Positions 28,666 to 38,153 of a stretch of DNA of 64,000 bases are shown piece after piece (the first letter of the stretch is position 1; each line of letters starts with the position of its first letter). The translations under genes and the position numbers were made by a program. The notes below the pieces were generated by a model. That model did no database searches. It was not told where the DNA came from and saw only the letters and a list, made by a program, of their open reading frames with translations. The DNA is from Methanothrix harundinacea (lineage in GTDB: Archaea > Halobacteriota > Methanosarcinia > Methanotrichales > Methanotrichaceae): positions 21,333-85,332 of the forward strand of contig LGFT01000008.1 in assembly GCA_001509375.1 (NCBI GenBank). Direction: 5' to 3'.

Positions 28666-30876
28666 TTGAAAGAGATTCAGCTTAAGGTGGCCAAGGCATA
28701 CCCCAACGACTCGGCGCGGGGGATCGCAAGGCTCGATCCCAACGCCCTCCTTACCCTTCGGCTATCGCCAGGAGACATCATCGAGATCGAGGGGAGGAGG
28801 ACCTCCGCCGCCAAGGTATGGCGCGCCGACCGGCAGGACTGGAGCCAGGACTACATCAGGATAGACGGCTTCATCAGGCACAACGTTGGGGCGAGCATAG
28901 GAGACCGGGTCAAGATCAGGAAGGCCAAGGAGGCCGAAGCCCTCCGGGTCGTCCTCTCCCCCCCTTCTGGGGCTCACACCTATTACGGCGAGGACGCCGC
29001 CGAACAGATCAAGAGGCAGACCCTGAAGCGCCCCATCGCCCGGGGCGACATCCTCCCCATCATGAGTTCCTCGGGCCACCCTTTCATTGGCCGGATGGAG
29101 GCGGTGCCCCTGGTGGTGTCGGATACGGATCCCGAAGGCGTAGTTGTGATCACCGAGAGGACGGAGGTCTCGTTGCTGGACAGGCCAGCCAAGGGCTTCG
29201 GCTCGGTGAAAGGGACGGGGATCACCTATGAGGACGTGGGGGGCCTTCGAAACGAGGTCCAGAGGGTCAGAGAGATGATCGAGCTTCCCATGAAGCATCC
29301 CGAGGTCTTCACCAGGCTCGGAATAGAACCTCCCAAGGGGGTCCTCCTCCACGGCTCGCCGGGGACGGGAAAGACTCTGATCGCGAAGGCCGTGGCCAAC
29401 GAGACTAACGCCAACTTCTTCTCCATCGCCGGTCCCGAGGTTATGTCCAAGTACTACGGCGAGAGCGAGCAGAGGCTCCGGGAGATCTTCGAGGAGGCGA
29501 ACAGGAACACCCCCTCGATCATCTTTATCGATGAGCTCGACTCCATCGCCCCCAAGAGGGGCGAGGTGACGGGCGAGGTGGAGCGGAGGGTCGTCGCCCA
29601 GCTTCTGGCGATGATGGACGGCCTCAAAGAGAGGGGACAGGTGGTGGTGATCGGGGCCACCAACAGGATCGACGCCATCGATCCGGCATTGAGGCGGCCG
29701 GGCAGGTTCGACCGGGAGATCGAGATCGGGGTTCCCGATAGGGTCGATCGGATGGAGATCCTCCAGATCCACGTGAGAAACATGCCTATCGACGATACGG
29801 TGAGCCTCGACGACCTCGCCGACAGGACCAACGGCTTCGTCGGAGCCGACATCTCCGCTCTCTGCAAGGAGGCGGCGATGAAAGTTCTCCGAAGGCATCT
29901 TCCTGACATATCCTTCGACGACGACATCCCCGAGGAAGTCTTAGACGAGATGTCGGTGACTGGCTCGGACTTCGAGAACGCCCTCAAAGAGATCGAGCCC
30001 TCCGCCATGAGGGAGGTCTTGGTGGAGATCTCCGACGTCAGTTGGAAGGATGTGGGGGGCATCGGCACCCTCCGCCAGGAGATCGTCGAGTCGGTGGAGT
30101 GGCCATTAAAGCGTCCCGCCAAGTTTGAGGAGATGGGGATCAGACCCCCCCGTGGCGTTCTTCTCTACGGCCCGCCGGGGACGGGAAAAACCCTGATTGC
30201 AAGGGCCGTTGCTCGGGAGACTAAAGCGAACTTCATATCGGTCAAGGGACCCCAGCTTCTTTCGAAGTGGGTCGGAGAGTCGGAGAAGGCGGTGAGGGAG
30301 GTATTCAAGAAGGCGAGACAGGTCTCCCCCGCCATAATCTTCTTTGACGAGCTCGACGCCATAGCCCCCATGAGAGGGATTGAGGAGGGGCACAGGACCA
30401 GCGAGCGGGTGGTAAACCAGCTTCTTGCGGAGCTGGACGGCCTTGAGACCCTCAAGGACGTGGTGGTGATCGCTGCCACCAACCGGCCTGACATCATCGA
30501 TCCCGCCCTCCTGCGGTCCGGGAGGTTTGACCGCCTTTTGTTCGTCGGGCCCCCCGACCGGGCGGGAAGGCTTGAGATCCTCAAGATCCACACCTCAAAG
30601 ACGCCCAGCGGCGATGACGTCAGCCTGGAGGAGCTGGCGGAGCTGACGGAGAGCTACGTGGGTTCGGACCTCGAGTCCCTCTGCAGGGAGGCGGCGATGC
30701 TGGCCCTGAGAGAGGACCCAGAGGCAAACGAGGTGGAGATGAGACATTACCGAGAGGCGCTGAAGAGGGTGAGGCCCAGCTTCGAGGAGAACATGGTGCG
30801 GTACTATGAGCGGATCAACGAGAGGTTCAGGGGCGGCGTCAAGGTTGACCCGAGCTCCTACCTGGGATACCGGTGA
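28666..30876 (+). CDS. Cdc48/VAT-family AAA+ ATPase
   Basis: Two AAA modules ([63 protein letters not shown]) and N-domain. Confidence 0.97.
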   Translation: MKEIQLKVAKAYPNDSARGIARLDPNALLTLRLSPGDIIEIEGRRTSAAKVWRADRQDWSQDYIRIDGFIRHNVGASIGDRVKIRKAKEAEALRVVLSPPSGAHTYYGEDAAEQIKRQTLKRPIARGDILPIMSSSGHPFIGRMEAVPLVVSDTDPEGVVVITERTEVSLLDRPAKGFGSVKGTGITYEDVGGLRNEVQRVREMIELPMKHPEVFTRLGIEPPKGVLLHGSPGTGKTLIAKAVANETNANFFSIAGPEVMSKYYGESEQRLREIFEEANRNTPSIIFIDELDSIAPKRGEVTGEVERRVVAQLLAMMDGLKERGQVVVIGATNRIDAIDPALRRPGRFDREIEIGVPDRVDRMEILQIHVRNMPIDDTVSLDDLADRTNGFVGADISALCKEAAMKVLRRHLPDISFDDDIPEEVLDEMSVTGSDFENALKEIEPSAMREVLVEISDVSWKDVGGIGTLRQEIVESVEWPLKRPAKFEEMGIRPPRGVLLYGPPGTGKTLIARAVARETKANFISVKGPQLLSKWVGESEKAVREVFKKARQVSPAIIFFDELDAIAPMRGIEEGHRTSERVVNQLLAELDGLETLKDVVVIAATNRPDIIDPALLRSGRFDRLLFVGPPDRAGRLEILKIHTSKTPSGDDVSLEELAELTESYVGSDLESLCREAAMLALREDPEANEVEMRHYREALKRVRPSFEENMVRYYERINERFRGGVKVDPSSYLGYR

Positions 30877-30888
30877 GTGGGGTGGATC

Positions 30889-31140
30889 ATGGCCAAGATT
30901 TACGCCCGGAGCCTCGCAGGAAAGGAGATCGTGACGATGGCGGGAACCGTTCTGGGGGAGCTCGAGAACATCGTCCTCGATCCCGAGACGGGAAAGCTCA
31001 TGGACCTCTTGGTGAAGCCAGACTCGGAGCTCGACCCCGCAAGGTACCGAAAAGAGGGGAAGTTGATCCTTGTCCCCTTCTCCTCGGTCTGCGCCCTCAA
31101 AGACTACATCGTCGTCGATGATAAGAGGACGCAGAGATAG
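30889..31140 (+). CDS. PRC-barrel domain protein
   Basis: MAKIYARSLAGKEIVTMAGTVLGELENIVLDPETGKLMDLLVKP. Confidence 0.88.
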   Translation: MAKIYARSLAGKEIVTMAGTVLGELENIVLDPETGKLMDLLVKPDSELDPARYRKEGKLILVPFSSVCALKDYIVVDDKRTQR

Positions 31141-31202
31141 ACGTAAGAGAATGATGAAGGCGAGATCGGTAAGGAAAGGCTCGCGAAAGGGGATGTCAGA
31201 GC

Positions 31203-31370
31203 TTGATAAAGCCGATCACAGGTCTCTTCCTTATTTTCTGGGGGTTGGTGAAGATTTATCAGGGATGGCTGATCTTCGACGGCGATGTGGACTTCGGGGT
31301 CGTCGTGATCGCCTTCGGTGCTATCGCAGCGGTCGTCGGAGGAGTACTTCTTGGGGATTCCCTGAAGTGA
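31203..31370 (+). CDS. Candidate 55-aa two-TM membrane protein (TTG start)
   Basis: (M)IKPITGLFLIFWGLVKIYQGWLIFDGDVDFGVVVIAFGAIAAVVGGVLLGDSLK*, manually translated. Confidence 0.5.
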   Translation: MIKPITGLFLIFWGLVKIYQGWLIFDGDVDFGVVVIAFGAIAAVVGGVLLGDSLK

Positions 31371-31428
31371 CGCGACCGCCCCTACAATTCGGGAAAAGCT
31401 TAATTCCGCCGGCAAACTATCTCCCTCG

Positions 31429-31992
31429 ATGGCCAGAATAAGATCTCATCTCGTTTTGGTGTTATTCGTAATGCTCGCGATCTTTGGAGCTGGTTGTATG
31501 ACTAAGGATGATCAAAAGGGGACGGATGCGGCCGGGGAGACGAAGGTCCTCCTGGAGACGAACATGGGCGAGATCACGATTGAGCTTCGCGACGATATGC
31601 CCGTCACTGCGGGCAACTTCAAGAAGCTGGTCGACGACGGATTTTATGACGGGGTGATATTCCACCGGGTCATAGACGGTTTCATGATCCAGGGCGGCGA
31701 CCCATCGGGGACGGGCCGCGGCGGTCCCGGCTATTCGATAAAAGACGAGTTCACAGGCCGGAACAGAAACGACCGGGGCACGATCTCCATGGCGAATGCC
31801 GGTCCCAACACCGGTGGCAGCCAATTCTTCATAAACCTCGTCGACAACAACTACCTGGACAAGATGCACCCCGTCTTCGGGGAGGTCGTCGACGGGATGG
31901 ACGTGGTGGACAGCATAGGCAGGGTGAAGACCGGCCCCGGAGACAGGCCCACGAAGGACGTGGTGATAGTCAGGGCGAAGGTAATATCCTGA
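31429..31992 (+). CDS. Cyclophilin-type peptidyl-prolyl isomerase, lipoprotein
   Basis: Lipobox IFGAGC; GVIFHRVIDGFMIQGGDPSGTGRGGPGYSIKDEF. Confidence 0.95.
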   Translation: MARIRSHLVLVLFVMLAIFGAGCMTKDDQKGTDAAGETKVLLETNMGEITIELRDDMPVTAGNFKKLVDDGFYDGVIFHRVIDGFMIQGGDPSGTGRGGPGYSIKDEFTGRNRNDRGTISMANAGPNTGGSQFFINLVDNNYLDKMHPVFGEVVDGMDVVDSIGRVKTGPGDRPTKDVVIVRAKVIS

Positions 31993-32234
31993 GCCTGTCA
32001 CACCCCATATGAGCCCCCTCCGCTTGGTCTAAGTTTCTGAGCTGGAGGGATCTCTGACTAGTTCAGGTCAAGAGTGGACCCTTCTATCTTCCAAAAGTCT
32101 TAAACCCCTTGATCTGAATCGGTGAGTCGGATCTTTCGAAGGCACGGAGAACTGGCCACCGAACCAGAGCAGCGAAATCAGATCGGTGGTTATTTCAAAG
32201 AAACTGTTACATGGAATTGGTGCGAGGATTTGCT

Positions 32235-33293
32235 ATGAAACTGTCTCTTCCATTCATGCTCGCGATCACGCTTGTAGTCATCGCCACTTCTGCTCAGGCT
32301 CAAGAGGTCTTTGACATCTACTCGGACCTTCAGTCTTGTGACGTCACCGTGAAGGGGGATGCGGCCGGCTGCCTCCTGAAGGTGGATCTATCTTCGACAA
32401 AAGATGGACTGATCCAGACGAGGACCCTCTCCCTAGACGGCCCCGGAACCTGGATCGTGGCCTGGGACGTCTCGGGGGCTAAGGAGGGATCTTACGGTGC
32501 CTGCGCCAAATTGATCCGAGAGGGGGTGGTAATCTCCGAGAGGTGCACCGACTTCTATTACGGCGGCAGGGTCAACATCAGGTTCGACGTCCGGGACGCT
32601 CACGCAGACTACAGGGGGATGACCCTCCTCGTCTACTCCGAAGATCTCGCTGTGGTGGACATCTACTACACCCTCGTCAAGGGAGACAAGGCGGTGTACA
32701 TATCCAAGCGCGAATCGGTCCCCATCGCCGGAAGCTACGGTTCTCCCTCCGACCTGAGCCTTGAATGGAAGCAGCTCCTCGAGAACGGCCAGGAGTACAA
32801 AGGTCGCGTCAAGATCGTCGAGAAGAAGAACGGCCAGACCAGGGCCTTCATGAACTCCTTCGTCGCCAGGGACGACGCCGAGATCACCGACACCTATCAG
32901 GACGAGACCGGCGCCAGCGCCACGGTGATGGGCAGATCCCGGGTTCCCTTCGAGGGCTCCCTGAAGTTCGACCTCTATCAGAACGGGGCCCTTCTCGCAA
33001 GCGTCGAGGAGAAGACTCCGATCCTCCTCGCCGGAGACGACGAGACGGTGGAGATATCCTGGAACGGGACCCTCGACCCCGGGATCTATCAGCTCACCAT
33101 CCAGCTCATCGGAAACGACGGCGACGTCATCGATATCGAGGAGAGCATCATCGAGGCCGAGATACCGCCCCGGCCCTTGACCGTCGAGACCCCGGCGGAG
33201 GGGGAGTCCGGGAGGTCCAAGATGGTCATCGCCGCAGCCGTCCTCTTATTGGCAGCCGTGATGATAGTCGTCGTCAGGCGGCGGAGGGGCTGA
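32235..33293 (+). CDS. Exported protein with C-terminal TM anchor, unknown function
   Basis: Signal peptide MKLSLPFMLAITLVVIATSAQAQ; C-terminal MVIAAAVLLLAAVMIVVVRRRRG. Confidence 0.75.
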   Translation: MKLSLPFMLAITLVVIATSAQAQEVFDIYSDLQSCDVTVKGDAAGCLLKVDLSSTKDGLIQTRTLSLDGPGTWIVAWDVSGAKEGSYGACAKLIREGVVISERCTDFYYGGRVNIRFDVRDAHADYRGMTLLVYSEDLAVVDIYYTLVKGDKAVYISKRESVPIAGSYGSPSDLSLEWKQLLENGQEYKGRVKIVEKKNGQTRAFMNSFVARDDAEITDTYQDETGASATVMGRSRVPFEGSLKFDLYQNGALLASVEEKTPILLAGDDETVEISWNGTLDPGIYQLTIQLIGNDGDVIDIEESIIEAEIPPRPLTVETPAEGESGRSKMVIAAAVLLLAAVMIVVVRRRRG

Positions 33294-33300
33294 AATTGTT

Positions 33301-34020
33301 TCAGCTTCCCCTGACCACGCCGTTTTTTAACGTTCCTAGCCCCTCGATCTCCACCTCCACCACGTCCCCCGCGGAAAGGGATCCGACACCGGGGGGCGTC
33401 CCCGTGGCGATGACGTCCCCAGGAAGGAGGGTCATGATCCCGCTCACAAACTCAATCAATTCCTGGACGGAGAATATCAGGTCCGAGGTGCTGGAGCTCT
33501 GCCTCACAATGCCATTTACTCTCGATTGGATTTTCAACGAGGATGGGTCGAGATCGACTACGTAAGGGCCCATGGGCGCGAAGGTATCGAAGCTCTTGGC
33601 CCGGGTCCACTGGCCGTCTCTCCTCTGGAGGTCACGGGCAGTGACGTCGTTGAAGTTCGCGAAGCCGTGGATGTAATCGTCCGCCTCTCTCGCGGGGACG
33701 CATCTGCACTTATCTTTTATCACCACAGCCAGCTCCCCCTCGTAGTCGACCTGGCCGCTCGAAGGAGGCAACACGATATCGGCGGCGGGTCCTATAACAG
33801 CCGTTGGAGGCTTCAGGAATATGATCGGCTCGGTGGGAAGGTCCATCTCCAGCTCCTTTGCGTGCTCGACGTAGTTTAGGCCGACGCAGACCACCTTGCT
33901 CGGCTCTGAAGGGGCGAGAAGCTCCACCTCTTCGAGGGCGTATTCTTTTCCTCTGGCCGCGATCGAATCTCCAGACATCTCTCCTTCGAGAATCTCGTCT
34001 CCATAATGAAACCTAGCCAT
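33301..34020 (-). CDS. Fumarylacetoacetate hydrolase family protein
   Basis: KVVCVGLNYVEHAKELEMDLPTEPIIFLKPPTAVIGPAADIVLPPSSGQVDYEGELAVVIKDKC. Confidence 0.95.
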   Translation of the reverse strand: MARFHYGDEILEGEMSGDSIAARGKEYALEEVELLAPSEPSKVVCVGLNYVEHAKELEMDLPTEPIIFLKPPTAVIGPAADIVLPPSSGQVDYEGELAVVIKDKCRCVPAREADDYIHGFANFNDVTARDLQRRDGQWTRAKSFDTFAPMGPYVVDLDPSSLKIQSRVNGIVRQSSSTSDLIFSVQELIEFVSGIMTLLPGDVIATGTPPGVGSLSAGDVVEVEIEGLGTLKNGVVRGS

Positions 34021-34042
34021 CAAACGATCATCACCTTCCCCA

Positions 34043-34801
34043 TCAATTTTTGAGGCCGCTGGGACCCCTTCTGTATTTTCCAAACTCGGTTCCGGCCAAT
34101 CTGTCCGCCCTGATCACAGGCCCCTCGACGCAAAGCCTGATCCCTGAGGGATCGATGCAGCAGGAGCCGCAGATCCCCATGCCGCACTTGAAGTACCGGT
34201 CGATGGACGCCTGGATTTTCGTCTCCATCCCCCGGCACCTTCCGATCACGTCCGCCATCATCGGCTCGGGGCCGCAGAGGTAGATCTGGTCGAACTTCTG
34301 CAGGTCCAGGCACGATAGGCCCGCCGAGGCCCGGCCGCATATCCCCTCAGAGCCGTCGTCGGTCGTTATGATCAGCTCGCCGATCCTCTCAAACCTCTCC
34401 CGAAATAGGAGGTCGTCGCAGCACCGGAATCCGAGAAGGGTCGTCACCTCCATCCCTCTCTTGCTGGCCGCCTTCCCCAGAAGGGCGAGGGGCGCGGCCC
34501 CCACTCCGCCACCGACGAGGAGGATCTTGTCTCCAGCGAGGGAGAAGCCGTTTCCAAGGGGACCCCGGAGCCCGAGACTCTCGCCGACTTTGAGATCGAA
34601 GATGGCTCTCGTCGCCTCTCCCACCAGCTGGACTGTGATGCCGTTTCGATAAGACATGCTCATGGGCACCTCGTCGACCCCTCTAACCCAGACCATCAGG
34701 TATTGGCCGGGGACCGGATTTAGGTCTAGGTCGAACCGGATCGTCCTGACGTTTGCGGTCTCTCGGACGATCTCGACGATCTGAGCGTTCTTCGGCCTCA
34801 T
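34043..34801 (-). CDS. pyrK: Dihydroorotate dehydrogenase electron-transfer subunit
   Basis: NPVPGQYLMVWVRGVDEVPMS; LLVGGGVGAAPLALLGKAA; CGMGICGSCCIDPSGIRLCVEGPV; adjacent pyrD. Confidence 0.93.
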   Translation of the reverse strand: MRPKNAQIVEIVRETANVRTIRFDLDLNPVPGQYLMVWVRGVDEVPMSMSYRNGITVQLVGEATRAIFDLKVGESLGLRGPLGNGFSLAGDKILLVGGGVGAAPLALLGKAASKRGMEVTTLLGFRCCDDLLFRERFERIGELIITTDDGSEGICGRASAGLSCLDLQKFDQIYLCGPEPMMADVIGRCRGMETKIQASIDRYFKCGMGICGSCCIDPSGIRLCVEGPVIRADRLAGTEFGKYRRGPSGLKN

Positions 34802-35703
34802 GAAAATCTCCCGGCGATACCTCTCAGCTCCTCGAGGGTCATCTCCTTTCTCTCCAGGTAAGTTGAGAGTCCCTCGGCGATGGATCTGAAGATTCCGTAC
34901 CCTTCGGGGTTTCTTAGGGCGGTTCCCACCTGGACTCCCGCAGCTCCCGCCATGATCATCTCTGCGGCGTCCTGCCAGCGAGAGATGCCGCCGACCCCGA
35001 TCACAGGGATCTCGAGAGCGTCGGCCAGGTCAAAGACGCACCTTACCGCCACGGGCTTTATCGCCGGACCCGAGAGGCCTCCGAACCGGTTTCCGAGGAT
35101 AGGCCTTCCGGACTCGACGTCGATCGCCATCGCCTTCAGGGTGTTTATCGCCACCACCCCGTCGGCCCCGCCGCGCTGGGCCGCGAGCCCCAGACCTACG
35201 ATGTCGGCGACGTTGGGGGTGAGCTTCACCCATACGGGGATGGCGACGCTCCTCTTCACCGCGCGGGTGATCTCCTCGACGTTGCAGGCTTCACATCCGA
35301 TCTCGGCGCCGTACTTCTCGGCGTGGGGGCAGCTGAGGTTCAGCTCAAATCCGTCGGCTTCCAGGCTTTCTGCCACTTCCACGAACTCCTGGGGACCGGA
35401 CCCGAAGATGCTGGCCACCACAGGAGCTCCGCCCTCTCTTCCGATATCGATCTCCTCCTGAAAGTTGGCGTAGGAAGGGTTTGGAAGGCCCATGGCGTTC
35501 AAAAGCCCCCCTTCCACCTGGACGACCGTCGGCCCCCGATGCCCGTCCCTGGGAACCGAGCCCACCGATTTGGTGACTACTCCGCCGGCCCCAGACTGGG
35601 CCGCTCTTTTGAGGGAGGCTCCAGTGGTGCCCAAAATCCCCGCAGCCAGAATTACGGGGTTATCCATCCATATTCCTCCCACCTCTCCCGAAAGGGATGC
35701 CAT
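34798..35703 (-). CDS. pyrD: Dihydroorotate dehydrogenase catalytic subunit
   Basis: MDNPVILAAGILGTTGASLKRAAQSGAGGVVTKSVG; FELNLSCPHAEKYGAEIGCE; VIGVGGISRWQDAAEMIMAGAAGVQVGTAL. Confidence 0.95.
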   Translation of the reverse strand: MASLSGEVGGIWMDNPVILAAGILGTTGASLKRAAQSGAGGVVTKSVGSVPRDGHRGPTVVQVEGGLLNAMGLPNPSYANFQEEIDIGREGGAPVVASIFGSGPQEFVEVAESLEADGFELNLSCPHAEKYGAEIGCEACNVEEITRAVKRSVAIPVWVKLTPNVADIVGLGLAAQRGGADGVVAINTLKAMAIDVESGRPILGNRFGGLSGPAIKPVAVRCVFDLADALEIPVIGVGGISRWQDAAEMIMAGAAGVQVGTALRNPEGYGIFRSIAEGLSTYLERKEMTLEELRGIAGRFS

Positions 35704-35839
35704 GCTCCAAAGTCGCCCAGAGAGGATAAAAGTCTTTGTCGGAGATTCTAGACCTCCTGACGATCCTAGACCCGAGGCCTGCATCGCCAAAGGCTCTCTA
35801 GGTTAACCTTCAAGATTTTTACCAGAACTCTTTTCCAAC

Positions 35840-36060
35840 ATGATGTCAGACTTTTTGAAGCTTAGAGACTGGTTGAGGGAGAAAAACATGGACGCTGTAG
35901 CCATGGAGAGCACTGGAGTCTACTGGAACCCGACATTCGATATCCTTGAAGATAGTATTTCGGGTTGTTCTCGCGAACCCCCGATACCTCAAGAGATTTC
36001 CTGGAAAAAATAGCTATGTTCCAATACTTGCAGTGGAGGAAACATCTCCTCCAAATCACA
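35840..36060 (+). pseudogene. IS110-family transposase fragment (truncated, frameshifted)
   Basis: MMSDFLKLRDWLREKNMDAVAMESTGVYWNPTFDILED, then shifted frame VFRVVLANPRYLKRFPGKN, both IS110-type motifs. Confidence 0.75.
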
Positions 36061-36171
36061 TCCGATTTGGCACACCGCCTGAATAATATGGTGGATCGAA
36101 ATTTGGTGGATCAAACCGGGGAGGAGACGAACCTATCTTCAAAGCATCCGTTTTCCCGACTGGGTGGTTCC

Positions 36172-37098
36172 TCAGTCCCCCTCGTATATCCTCAGGGCCT
36201 CTTCGACGGTCGCATCGTCGAGGGTTATAGCGCTGATGGCGTCGCACATCCTCGCCGCCTCGTCGAGGTCCTTCTGGTGGATGTTCCTCCCGGTGGCGTT
36301 GCCCGCTGCACCGCTGACGTGGATCTGGTCGAAAAGCTGCTGGAGGAAGGACTTGGGGTCGCGGCTCGCTCCCCCGGCGCAGACCACCTTCGTTCTCCCG
36401 GCGGCGGCCACCGCCTCCTTGAAGATCTCCTCGGACCTCTCGCCCTCCTTCTTCGGGTAGTTGACCTTTACGAAGTCCGACCCCAGGGCCGCGGCGACGC
36501 CCGTCGCTCCTGCGATGAGGTGGGGGTCCTTCTCGTCTTTGACGGCCTTTCCCCGGGGATAGATCCAGAGGACGGTGACGAGGCCCTGACGATGGGACTG
36601 CCAGACGATCGAGGCCGCCTCTCGGAGCATCTCGGCCTCGTGCAAGCTGCCCAGGTATATCGTGTAGCCGACCCCAAGGACGTCAAGGCCGCTGTCGTCG
36701 GCGAAGTCTGCCACCTGGTCGACCTCGACCCACTGACGGCTCGTGGGGTCCATCTGGTCGGTCTTCACGAGGTCTGTTTTAGAGTTCAGCTTGACGAGGT
36801 AGGGGACTTCGGGGAAGTCCATTCCGTACCTCGCGATGAGACCGAGCTGCGTCGCGAAGACTCCGATCCTCCCCTTCTTTGCGATCCGAAAGAGGTGTTC
36901 GGGATCGCCGTCGTCGGGGCTGATGCCGGGCCCGTGGAAGTCCTTGTTCAGGTGCTCGACCTTCTGGTCTCCTGCAAAGAGCATCAGCCGTCCGGTATCT
37001 TTTGTGATCTTGAGATAGTTGTCGACGTAATCGTCGCGCCTTTCGGGGGGAACGTCCAGGGGCACCAAAACGTCTTCAGGTCCGATTTTTATGGTCAT
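36172..37098 (-). CDS. Class I aldolase family protein (FbaB/DeoC-like)
   Basis: TGRLMLFAGDQKVEHLNKDFHGPGI; GSDFVKVNYPKKEGE; VVCAGGASRDPKSF; GNATGRNIHQ. Confidence 0.8.
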   Translation of the reverse strand: MTIKIGPEDVLVPLDVPPERRDDYVDNYLKITKDTGRLMLFAGDQKVEHLNKDFHGPGISPDDGDPEHLFRIAKKGRIGVFATQLGLIARYGMDFPEVPYLVKLNSKTDLVKTDQMDPTSRQWVEVDQVADFADDSGLDVLGVGYTIYLGSLHEAEMLREAASIVWQSHRQGLVTVLWIYPRGKAVKDEKDPHLIAGATGVAAALGSDFVKVNYPKKEGERSEEIFKEAVAAAGRTKVVCAGGASRDPKSFLQQLFDQIHVSGAAGNATGRNIHQKDLDEAARMCDAISAITLDDATVEEALRIYEGD

Positions 37099-37117
37099 GA
37101 TCTTCCCTCCCTTATTC

Positions 37118-38053
37118 TCACTCCTCTGATATGATCTCAAGCTTCGCCTGGGGCACAATCATCTCGACGTCCTCTTTTCTGGCGAGGGCGGTCCCTACCC
37201 GCAGGGTCGTAGCCGTCCCCGCAGCCGTCGCATAGATCAGGGACTTTTTGAGGTCCATCCCCGAGACCTGGCCATAGATGAACCCTGCCACCGAGGAGTC
37301 GCCGGCACCGATGGTGTTCACCACCTCTACTTTTGGGGGGACGGCCTGATAGTTTTTCCCGTCCGAGACGAGGAGGATCCCCCTCGGTCCCATGGAGACG
37401 AGGACGATCCTGACGCCCTTTCGATTGATCTCGTGGGCCGCGTCCAGGATCTCGTCCCTTTTCTCAAGCCTCCTTCCGACGAGGGTGGAGAGCTCGTGAA
37501 TGTTCGGCTTGATGATGTCGGGCTTTCCTTGGATTCCGATCTTAAGAGCCTCCCGATCGACGTCCAGGACCACCCTCGCGCCCCTGAGCCTCCCAGTCTC
37601 GATGATCTTTCGATAGATCTCGGGGTGGGCACCCGGCGGAAGGCTTCCCCCGATGCTTATGAACTCTGGGTCCTCAAGCCTCTTCACGACGTCGTTTATC
37701 TCTATCAGCTCGAAGGGCTTCACCTCCGGGCCCGAGGAGTTGAGGATTATCTGCTTGCCGGTGTTCATCTCGTGGATGACGATGTTGATCCTCGTCTCGC
37801 CGGAGACGGGGATGAAGCCGCACGAGGTCCCGTCCCTGATCAGCTGGGCCTCCAGCTGCCGGCCCGCAAAGCCCGCGATGAAGCCGAGGGCCTGGTTCTC
37901 GACGCCGAGGGCGGTCAGGACCTTGGATACGTCGATCCCCTTCCCTCCAGCGTAGCTCTCCTCTCTTATGATCCGGTTTGATACGTCCTCTCGAATCTCG
38001 TTGATCCAGAGGGTTCGGTCCAGGGCCGGGTTGAGGGTTATTGTGTAAATCAT
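37118..38053 (-). CDS. PfkB-family (1-phosphofructokinase-type) sugar-phosphate kinase
   Basis: MIYTITLNPALDRTLWINEIREDVSNRIIREESYAGGKGIDVSKVLTALG; NTIGAGDSSVAGFIYG. Confidence 0.9.
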   Translation of the reverse strand: MIYTITLNPALDRTLWINEIREDVSNRIIREESYAGGKGIDVSKVLTALGVENQALGFIAGFAGRQLEAQLIRDGTSCGFIPVSGETRINIVIHEMNTGKQIILNSSGPEVKPFELIEINDVVKRLEDPEFISIGGSLPPGAHPEIYRKIIETGRLRGARVVLDVDREALKIGIQGKPDIIKPNIHELSTLVGRRLEKRDEILDAAHEINRKGVRIVLVSMGPRGILLVSDGKNYQAVPPKVEVVNTIGAGDSSVAGFIYGQVSGMDLKKSLIYATAAGTATTLRVGTALARKEDVEMIVPQAKLEIISEE

Positions 38054-38153
38054 GCATCAAGCCGCCGTATTATGATTACGCAAGAATTTCTGGCATTCGT
38101 ATATCCGCTTCGGTTGGCAGGACCAAGGGACGGCGCAGGCTTTTGCCGTTGTA

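Noticed and set aside
28762-29898. 378-aa minus-strand ORF inside the Cdc48/VAT gene
   Set aside because: Antisense of a strongly conserved AAA ATPase; no recognisable motif.
35965-37134. 389-aa plus-strand ORF across the aldolase gene and IS110 remnant
   Set aside because: Antisense to the aldolase gene; repetitive L/V/D/G composition with no family signature.
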